A stretch of 33,195 nucleotides of DNA from Bacteroides ovatus (lineage in GTDB: Bacteria > Bacteroidota > Bacteroidia > Bacteroidales > Bacteroidaceae). The notes under the pieces are model-generated. The model searched no databases, was not told where the DNA came from, and saw only the letters and a list, made by a program, of their open reading frames with translations. Made by a program: the position numbers and the translations under genes. The stretch is from contig JAUUNK010000033.1 of assembly GCA_030844565.1 (NCBI GenBank), positions 1 through 33,195 of the forward strand, read 5' to 3'. Below, in pieces: positions 27,007 through 33,195 of the stretch. The first letter of the stretch is position 1. Every line of letters begins with the position of its first letter.

Positions 27007-27791
27007 GAAAGTTATTATTTATCTTTTTAATAGGGATACACTATTTGTCCTATGCCCAGTCCACGGCATTTGCCGATTTCAGTAAAATGAATTTCGGATG
27101 TGATGGGAATAGCATTACGGCGGGCAATCAATGGTCGAAAACGGTGGTTGATTTATTAGGGTTCGCTACTCACCACAATGTAGCGGTTGGTTCCGCTACG
27201 TGGGCTTGTTACTCCGATACCCAGGAATATGGGTGTGGGGAATTCGCAGGCATTTCCGACGGTTGGCAACCCACGCAAGACAAGGCGGAACTACAAAGAC
27301 GGCATAACAATGTCTCCAAAGTGCATATCCAGAAATTCCTCTCCGAGGTGGAGAGCGGAAAGTTCCCGCCTCCCGATGTGTTTGTCTTCTCTCTGGGGAC
27401 AAACGATACCAATCCCGGAAGTGCAAGCGAAGCTCTCAAAGGGAAAACATTGGATGAAGTGAACCTCACGACCATGGCAGGAGGTGCGCGCTGGGCCATC
27501 CAGACCATTACCGAACGTTTTCCTGCCTGCCGTGTATTTCTTTGTACTCCTATTCAGACAGGAAGTGAGGAACGGAACAAGGCGAATTTACAAAAAATAG
27601 CTATCTTGCGAAAAGTTTGCCAGGCATTCTCCGTACAGGTCATTGATTGTTATTCGGAATGTGGTATCAGTGAGAAGTATGAAGTGTGGGGCGGACGCGG
27701 GCGTTACCTGAAAGACGGGCTTCATCCTGACGTAGAGGGACAGCAACTGATGGGGCGTTATATTGCAAAAGAAATACGGAATAACTTCTAG
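27003..27791 (+). CDS. SGNH-hydrolase, probable secreted acetyl esterase
   Basis: GDSL/SGNH-type esterase, 262 residues from the ATG at 27003, which overlaps the epimerase stop in ATGA. The longer in-frame start at 26823 is inside the epimerase and would remove the signal peptide, so it is rejected. Signal peptide about 1-18 (LSYAQ). Block I is FGCDGNSITAG with nucleophile S37 (GNS in place of GDS), block III is LGTNDTN near 131-137, and block V is KDGLHPD with D238 and H241. The Gly and Asn oxyanion residues are present. With the AXE1-type esterase at 5626 it gives the locus two structurally unrelated deacetylases, suggesting acetyl groups at different positions or on different substrates. 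Acetyl-mannan specificity is inferred. Confidence 0.82.
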   Translation: MRKLLFIFLIGIHYLSYAQSTAFADFSKMNFGCDGNSITAGNQWSKTVVDLLGFATHHNVAVGSATWACYSDTQEYGCGEFAGISDGWQPTQDKAELQRRHNNVSKVHIQKFLSEVESGKFPPPDVFVFSLGTNDTNPGSASEALKGKTLDEVNLTTMAGGARWAIQTITERFPACRVFLCTPIQTGSEERNKANLQKIAILRKVCQAFSVQVIDCYSECGISEKYEVWGGRGRYLKDGLHPDVEGQQLMGRYIAKEIRNNF

Positions 27792-27803
27792 CATCGGACA
27801 TTT

Positions 27804-30656
27804 ATGATTAAAATAAGAAGAACTGCATTATTCGTAGCTTTGCTATATGGATATTTATTTCCTTCATCTATTCAGGCTACTGATATGCGAAGGGTGATGG
27901 ACTTGAGCGGCAACTGGAAGTTCCGCCTGGATTCTCTGGATAGAGGCATACAGGAGAAGCTTTGGAACATGGATTTCTCCGAGACGGTTGTTCTGCCGGG
28001 AACAACCGACAGCAATGGTAAAGGAAGAAAGAATACCAACCACCGGGAAACCAGCTTCCTGTCAAGGTATTATATCTACGAGGGTCCCGCCTGGTATAGC
28101 AAGGACATTGAGATTCCGAGAGAATGGAAAGAACAGCATATCATCTTATTCTTCGAACGCACCCGCCCTACGATGGTGTGGGTAGACGACCGCCCGGTAG
28201 GAAGAAACAACAACCTTTCCACTCCGCACCGGTATGACGTGACTGCTTTGCTGACCCCCGGACGCCATAAACTGACCATTCGCGTAGATAATGGAGAAAG
28301 CATTCCTGTACAAATCCGTTCAAGCTCGCACGCTTGTACGGAGTCTACGCAAACCAACTGGAACGGTATCATAGGACGGATGGAATTGCAGGCAATGAAT
28401 CCGTTGCACATTACTTCTGTACGGGTCTATCCTCAAGTAGACGCTCGTTCCGTGAAAGTAAAAGTTGCCTTGTCGCAAGAGATGGGTTGGGAGGGTAAAG
28501 TACTTTCTTTGGCAGCGGAAGCGTTTAATTCTTCACGGAAACATAAGGCTAAGCCTGCCACCTATCCGCTAAAGAATGGAAGTAAAGAATATGAGTTTAT
28601 TTACCGCCTGGGCGAAGAAGCTTTGCTGTGGAGTGCTCTCCATCCGGCTTTGTACCGGTTGAAAGTAAGAGTCAGCGGCCTGGACGAAGAAACCGTGACT
28701 TTTGGTTTACGGGATTTCAAGACGGATGGAGAGCATTTTGTAATTAACGGAACAAAGACTTTTTTACGGGGAAAGCATGACGCATGTGTGTTCCCTTTGA
28801 CGGGGCATACAGCTATGGGAGTAGAGGAATGGCGCCGTTATTTTAAGATATGCAAGGAGTATGGCCTTAATCATTGCCGTTTCCATTCGTGGTGTCCGCC
28901 GGCAGCCTGTTTTGAAGCCGCCGATTTAGAAGGTATTTATTTGCAACCGGAATTGCCTGTTTGGGGCGAGTTCTCCAACAAGGAAGAAGAGTTGATGAGT
29001 TTCCTAAAGAAAGACGGGGAAAACATCCAGCATGAATACAGTAATCATGCTTCTTTCGTTCTCTTCGCTCTAGGAAATGAATTGAGCGGCGACATCGACA
29101 AGATGAAGGAGTTTATCAACCATTTCCGTTCTCTGGAGAAGCGCCATTTATATACGTATGGTTCCAATGTGTTTTTGGGTTGGAACGGTCATATTCCCGG
29201 AGAAGATTTTTTAGTGACTTGCCGGATAGGTGGGGGAGAAGGCTACTCTGCGCATGTGCGTGCATCTTTCTCTTTTGCAGATGCCGACCAAGGAGGCTAT
29301 CTCAATAATACGTATCCTAATACAGTGATGAACTTCGATGCGGCTGTGGAGAAATCACCAGTGCCGGTTATAGGTCATGAGACAGGACAATTCCAGATTT
29401 ATCCTGATTATAAAGAAATGGATAAATATACAGGCGTGCTTGCACCCTGGAATTTGGAAGTATTTCGCAAGCGTCTGGAGCAGGCGGGGATGTCGGCACA
29501 GGCCAATGATTTCTTTAAAGCATCCGGAGCATGGTCGGTGGAGCTTTATCGGGCTGATATAGAAATGAATCTGCGTTCCCGGCGTATGGCAGGATTTCAG
29601 TTGTTGGACCTTCAGGACTATCCCGGGCAAGGTTCTGCTTATGTGGGTATTTTGGATGCTTTTATGGACAGCAAGGGATTGATTAAGCCCGGCGAATGGA
29701 AAAGGTTTTGTTGCGAGGTGGTGCCTTTGCTGGCTATGAAGAAGTATTGTTGGAGAGGGAAGGAGGCATTTAGCGCTACCGTTCAGATAGCTAACTATGG
29801 GGAGTGCTCGCTGGAAAGCAAAGCATTGGTGTGGCAACTGAAAGACGGTAATAAAACATTGGCTAAGGGGCAACTGAGCATCCCTGCCGGGTGCGGATTG
29901 TTGGACGCCGGCACTATTGAATGGAGATTGCCCGACACAGAGAAGGCATTTAAAGGAGAGCTCACCATAAAGGTGCAGGGAACGTCCTACCGGAATAGTT
30001 ATCCTTTATGGATATATCCGGCGGAAAAACAGTTGCAAACAGGCGAAGTGACAGTCGTTCATCGGCTGGCGGAGGATGCATTGGATGCCTTGAAACAAGG
30101 AGACAAAGTGTTGTTGATGCCCCGCAAAGAGGATTGCGGCGAAGTCACTGTCGGAGGATTGTTCCAGACCGATTACTGGAACTACCGTATGTTCAAAAGC
30201 ATTTGCGATAATATAAAGAAAGAGCCTTCTCCGGGAACATTGGGGATTCTCACCAATCCGGAGCATCCTCTGTTTAATGATTTTCCTACAGAGTATCATA
30301 CGAACTGGCAGTGGTATCCCATCATCAAACAGAGTTATCCGTTGATACTGGACCGCATGCCGGAAGACTATCGCCCTGTGATACAGGTTATTGATAATAT
30401 AGAGCGCAATCATAAACTGGGATTGGTATTCGAACTGAATGTAGAGGGAACTAAAATGCTTGTTTGCATGGCCGATTTGCAAAGTATCCTCGATAAGCCC
30501 GAAGGTGTTCAGTTCTATGCCTCCTTGTTGGAGTATATGAATTCGCCGGCATTCAATCCTTCCACGTCTGTGACGAGGAAGGAGTTGGAGCAGTTGTTTG
30601 TAGCAGGGAGTCAGCGCACTGAAATTAAAACACTGAATAATATATCATATCAATAA
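27804..30656 (+). CDS. GH2 family exo-beta-glycosidase (beta-mannosidase or beta-galactosidase type), specificity uncertain
   Basis: Retaining GH2 enzyme, 950 residues, with a signal peptide to about residue 25 and no lipobox, so periplasmic. N-terminal sugar-binding jelly-roll about 30-200, Ig-like domain about 200-310, TIM barrel about 310-630 and a long C-terminal beta-rich extension to 950. Acid/base E426 in FALGNEL and nucleophile E526 in VIGHETGQ are in place. The barrel keeps LRGKHDACVFPLTGH and HSWCPPAACFEAADLEG. The C-terminal region holds TNWQWYPI and a LGLVFEL segment, seen in several Bacteroidetes sugar-binding glycosidases. Context suggests it cuts a terminal mannosyl, galactosyl or glucosyl residue from mannan oligosaccharides. 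The exact activity cannot be assigned from sequence. Confidence 0.8.
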   Translation: MIKIRRTALFVALLYGYLFPSSIQATDMRRVMDLSGNWKFRLDSLDRGIQEKLWNMDFSETVVLPGTTDSNGKGRKNTNHRETSFLSRYYIYEGPAWYSKDIEIPREWKEQHIILFFERTRPTMVWVDDRPVGRNNNLSTPHRYDVTALLTPGRHKLTIRVDNGESIPVQIRSSSHACTESTQTNWNGIIGRMELQAMNPLHITSVRVYPQVDARSVKVKVALSQEMGWEGKVLSLAAEAFNSSRKHKAKPATYPLKNGSKEYEFIYRLGEEALLWSALHPALYRLKVRVSGLDEETVTFGLRDFKTDGEHFVINGTKTFLRGKHDACVFPLTGHTAMGVEEWRRYFKICKEYGLNHCRFHSWCPPAACFEAADLEGIYLQPELPVWGEFSNKEEELMSFLKKDGENIQHEYSNHASFVLFALGNELSGDIDKMKEFINHFRSLEKRHLYTYGSNVFLGWNGHIPGEDFLVTCRIGGGEGYSAHVRASFSFADADQGGYLNNTYPNTVMNFDAAVEKSPVPVIGHETGQFQIYPDYKEMDKYTGVLAPWNLEVFRKRLEQAGMSAQANDFFKASGAWSVELYRADIEMNLRSRRMAGFQLLDLQDYPGQGSAYVGILDAFMDSKGLIKPGEWKRFCCEVVPLLAMKKYCWRGKEAFSATVQIANYGECSLESKALVWQLKDGNKTLAKGQLSIPAGCGLLDAGTIEWRLPDTEKAFKGELTIKVQGTSYRNSYPLWIYPAEKQLQTGEVTVVHRLAEDALDALKQGDKVLLMPRKEDCGEVTVGGLFQTDYWNYRMFKSICDNIKKEPSPGTLGILTNPEHPLFNDFPTEYHTNWQWYPIIKQSYPLILDRMPEDYRPVIQVIDNIERNHKLGLVFELNVEGTKMLVCMADLQSILDKPEGVQFYASLLEYMNSPAFNPSTSVTRKELEQLFVAGSQRTEIKTLNNISYQ

Positions 30657-30669
30657 TAAAACATACATT

Positions 30670-33003
30670 ATGAGACGGTTTATAGTATCTTCATTTCTTT
30701 GTTTAGGAACTATGGTAAACTCTGTTGCCCAGCAGGCGGCGCCTGCTATACCTTCGAATCCCCGCATCGAGACCCGGATTGAGAAGTTATTAAAGAAAAT
30801 GACCCTGGATGAAAAGATAGGGCAGATGTGCGAAATTACGGTGGATGTAGTGACCGACTTCGGGAGCCCCGGTAGCTTTAAGTTGAGCGAGTCCATGCTC
30901 GATACGGTGATCGGGAAGTATAAGGTGGGTTCTATCCTGAATGTCCCTCTCGGCGTGGCCCAGAAAAAGGAAGTATGGGCGGAAATGATCCGTCAGATTC
31001 AGGATAAGTCGATGAAAGAGATAGGGATTCCCTGTATTTATGGAGTCGACCAGATTCATGGGACCACTTATACGCTGGACGGGACCTTGTTTCCGCAGGG
31101 GATAAACATGGCGGCTACTTTCAACCGCAGCCTGGTGCGCCGCTCTGCCGAAATATCTGCTTATGAAACCAAAGCCGGGGGTATTCCCTGGACCTACGCG
31201 CCTGTCATGGACTTAGGGCGCGACCCGCGTTGGCCCCGTATGTGGGAGAGTTATGGAGAAGATTGCTACGTCAATGCGCAGATGGCAGTGGAGGCGGTGA
31301 AAGGCTTCCAGGGAGAAGACCCCAACCGGATAGGAGAGCATCATGTGGCAGCTTGTGCCAAGCATTTTATGGGTTACGGAGTTCCCGTTTCGGGCAAAGA
31401 CCGCACCCCTTCGTCTATCTCCGACGTAGATATGCGGGAGAAACATTTTGCTCCTTTCCTCGAAGCCATTCGGGCGGGCGCCTTGTCATTGATGGTCAAT
31501 TCCGGAGTCAATAATGGAATGCCTTTCCATGCCAACAAGGAGCTCCTGACCGGATGGCTGAAAGAAGACCTCAACTGGGACGGCATGATTGTGACGGATT
31601 GGGCGGACATCAACAATCTGTGTGTCCGCGACCACATTGCCGCTACCAAGAAAGAAGCGGTGAAACTGGCTATCAATGCAGGCATTGATATGTCGATGGT
31701 TCCTTACGAAGTGAGCTTCTGCACTTATCTCAAAGAGTTGATCGAAGAAGGAGAAGTTCCTATGTCCCGCATCGACGATGCCGTGCGCCGGGTACTTCGT
31801 TTGAAGTTCCGCCTGGGGTTGTTTGAAAATCCCTATTGGGATATCCGCAAGTACGATAAGTTTGCTTGTGAAGAATTTGCGCAAGTGGCGCGGGAAGCTG
31901 CCGAGGAGTCTATCGTCTTATTAAAGAATGAAAAGGAAATATTGCCGTTGGCAAAAGGAAAGAAGATACTGTTGACGGGTCCCAATGCCAATTCCATGCG
32001 TTGCCTCAATGGCGGCTGGTCTTATTCCTGGCAGGGAGACAAGACGGATGAGCATGCGCAGGCTTATCACACTATTTATGAAGCGTTGTCCGAGAAGTAT
32101 GGCAAGGAGAATGTTATTTATGAGCCGGGAGTGACGTATGATACTTCCAAAGGTGCTTTGTGGTGGCACGAAAACGAGCCTCAGATAGAGAAAGCGGTAG
32201 CTGCTGCCTCCGGCGCGGATGTAATCGTTGCTTGCATCGGCGAGAACTCTTATTGCGAAACACCGGGTAACTTGACGGACCTGAATTTGTCTTCCAATCA
32301 AAAAGGGCTGGTAAAGGCGTTGGCAGCTACGGGCAAGCCCGTGGTCCTGGTGCTGAATCAAGGCCGCCCGCGCATTATCAACGATATTGTTCCCTTGGCA
32401 CAAGCGGTGGTGCATACCATGCTGCCGGGCAACTATGGAGCCGATGCCTTGGCAAATCTACTGTCCGGCGAAGTGAATTTCAGCGGTAAATTGCCGTTTA
32501 CTTATCCCCACTTGATCAACTCATTGGCTACGTACGATTATAAGCCTTGCGAAAACATGGGGCAAATGGCAGGTAATTATAACTATGACGCAGTGATGGA
32601 TGTGCAATGGGCGTTTGGCACGGGATTGAGCTATACATCCTATACATACAGCAACTTCAAGGTGAACCGCAGTGACTTCAAGGCAGAGGACGAACTGGTC
32701 TTTAGCGTGGACGTAACCAATACGGGAAAAGTGGCAGGAAAAGAAAGCATCTTGTTATTCTCCAGTGATTTAGTGGCAAGCCTCACGCCGGACAACGCCC
32801 GCTTGCGTAATTTCGAGAAGATAGCTCTCCAGCCGGGTGAAACAAAAACGGTAAGTTTGAAGCTGAAAGGCAGCGACTTGGCTTTTGTCGGATACGATAA
32901 GAAATGGAGATTGGAAGAAGGCGACTTCCGGATGACTTGCGGGAAGGAAACTCTCTTGATTCATTGTTCCCAGACGAAAGTATGGGATACACCCAATAAA
33001 TAA
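30670..33003 (+). CDS. GH3 beta-glucosidase, periplasmic
   Basis: Releases terminal beta-linked glucose, fitting glucomannan oligosaccharides. The 777-residue protein has a signal peptide to about residue 20 (NSVAQ). The GH3 barrel covers about 30-385 with substrate residues KHF at 231-233 and nucleophile D310 in VTDWADINN. The second domain, about 400-620, supplies the acid/base loop around GENSYCETPGNL, and a fibronectin-III-like domain closes the protein at about 660-770. Length and domain order match standard periplasmic GH3 beta-glucosidases. Last gene of the operon, starting 13 bp after GH2. Beta-mannosidase or other GH3 activities cannot be excluded, but the motifs are closest to glucosidases. 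Confidence 0.9.
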   Translation: MRRFIVSSFLCLGTMVNSVAQQAAPAIPSNPRIETRIEKLLKKMTLDEKIGQMCEITVDVVTDFGSPGSFKLSESMLDTVIGKYKVGSILNVPLGVAQKKEVWAEMIRQIQDKSMKEIGIPCIYGVDQIHGTTYTLDGTLFPQGINMAATFNRSLVRRSAEISAYETKAGGIPWTYAPVMDLGRDPRWPRMWESYGEDCYVNAQMAVEAVKGFQGEDPNRIGEHHVAACAKHFMGYGVPVSGKDRTPSSISDVDMREKHFAPFLEAIRAGALSLMVNSGVNNGMPFHANKELLTGWLKEDLNWDGMIVTDWADINNLCVRDHIAATKKEAVKLAINAGIDMSMVPYEVSFCTYLKELIEEGEVPMSRIDDAVRRVLRLKFRLGLFENPYWDIRKYDKFACEEFAQVAREAAEESIVLLKNEKEILPLAKGKKILLTGPNANSMRCLNGGWSYSWQGDKTDEHAQAYHTIYEALSEKYGKENVIYEPGVTYDTSKGALWWHENEPQIEKAVAAASGADVIVACIGENSYCETPGNLTDLNLSSNQKGLVKALAATGKPVVLVLNQGRPRIINDIVPLAQAVVHTMLPGNYGADALANLLSGEVNFSGKLPFTYPHLINSLATYDYKPCENMGQMAGNYNYDAVMDVQWAFGTGLSYTSYTYSNFKVNRSDFKAEDELVFSVDVTNTGKVAGKESILLFSSDLVASLTPDNARLRNFEKIALQPGETKTVSLKLKGSDLAFVGYDKKWRLEEGDFRMTCGKETLLIHCSQTKVWDTPNK

Positions 33004-33041
33004 GGTCTGGGCCGAAAGAAATAGTCTTTCATCAGATAGAC

Positions 33042-33059
33042 ATGGTATGAAATTACCAT
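33042..33059. promoter_or_regulatory. Inverted repeat ATGGTA-N6-TACCAT downstream of the operon
   Basis: Perfect 6-bp arms with a 6-base spacer, extendable with one mismatch by AGA/TCT on the outside. It has no T tract, so it is unlikely to be a simple terminator. It lies 34 bases upstream of a near-consensus promoter and could be an operator for the next gene outside the window. Confidence 0.35.
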
Positions 33060-33069
33060 ATCTGTGGTA

Positions 33070-33100
33070 TTTCCCCCGAACAGAATCCGCCCTATCTTTG
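33070..33100 (+). promoter_or_regulatory. Probable Bacteroides-type promoter reading out of the window
   Basis: TATCTTTG at 33093-33100 is a perfect TAnnTTTG -7 box; TTTC at 33070-33073, a one-base variant of the TTTG -33 element, precedes it by 19 bases, the usual spacing. No coding start follows inside the window, so the promoter would serve a downstream gene or the hairpin element. Confidence 0.5.
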
Positions 33101-33152
33101 TAATATCTTAATGTCAGCCTGATATAAAACAAAAGGCGGTACTATCTCCATT

Positions 33153-33187
33153 CTCCTCCTTAGCAAGGAGGAGTCCCCGCAGGGGGA
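33153..33187. repeat. Two adjacent strong hairpins, probable dispersed palindromic element
   Basis: CTCCTCCTT at 33153-33161 pairs perfectly with AAGGAGGAG at 33165-33173 around the loop AGC. Immediately after, TCCCC at 33174-33178 pairs with GGGGA at 33183-33187. The following GGTGGTTG ends the window. GC-rich double palindromes of this style are scattered in intergenic DNA of many Bacteroidetes; only one copy is in view, so the dispersed nature is recollection and inference, not observation. It could also act as a transcription stop. Confidence 0.5.
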
Positions 33188-33195
33188 GGTGGTTG

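Noticed and set aside
4711..33003. Mobile element or transposase remains within the operon
   Set aside because: No transposase, integrase or terminal inverted repeats were seen; all genes are intact and fit one pathway.

Overview
The window is a complete, tightly packed polysaccharide-utilisation locus (PUL) from a gut-type Bacteroides. The evidence for the genus is the hybrid two-component regulator, tandem SusC/SusD pairs, SusD-type lipoproteins, promoter -7 boxes of the TAnnTTTG type and very short intergenic gaps. The enzyme set points to acetylated beta-mannan, most likely galactomannan and (galacto)glucomannan: one GH5 (subfamily 7-like) and two GH26 mannanases, a GH36 alpha-galactosidase, two unrelated acetyl esterases, a GH130 mannosylglucose phosphorylase, a 2-epimerase, a sugar:cation symporter, a GH2 and a GH3 exo-glycosidase.

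Layout. From 110 to 4114 a hybrid two-component sensor/regulator (HTCS) is read on the minus strand. It is divergent from everything else across a 200-bp control region that carries -7 boxes in both directions and a CATTTGG direct repeat with 21-bp phasing. From 4316 to 33003 fourteen genes lie on the plus strand, mostly with 0-40 bp gaps: GH5, acetyl esterase, SusC1, SusD1, SusC2, SusD2, surface glycan-binding protein, [250-bp gap with a 22-bp repeat array], GH26-A, GH26-B, GH36, GH130, GPH symporter, epimerase, SGNH esterase, GH2, GH3. The last 190 bp hold an inverted repeat, a likely outward promoter and two adjacent strong hairpins that look like a dispersed palindromic element.

How it should work (inference from families). 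Surface GH26-A and the surface glycan-binding protein, with SusD1/SusD2, bind and cut mannan outside. The two SusC channels import oligosaccharides. In the periplasm the esterases remove acetyl groups, GH36 removes galactose, GH26-B (and possibly GH5) cuts to mannobiose, and GH3/GH2 trim glucosyl or other non-reducing ends. The symporter brings mannobiose into the cytoplasm, the epimerase turns it into mannosyl-glucose, and GH130 phosphorolyses that to mannose-1-phosphate and glucose. The HTCS senses an oligosaccharide in the periplasm and activates the operon.

The core scheme matches the known Bacteroides mannan pathway. The less ordinary parts are the second, architecturally different SusC, the paired esterases, the GH2 of uncertain specificity, and the phased repeat array in the middle of the operon.
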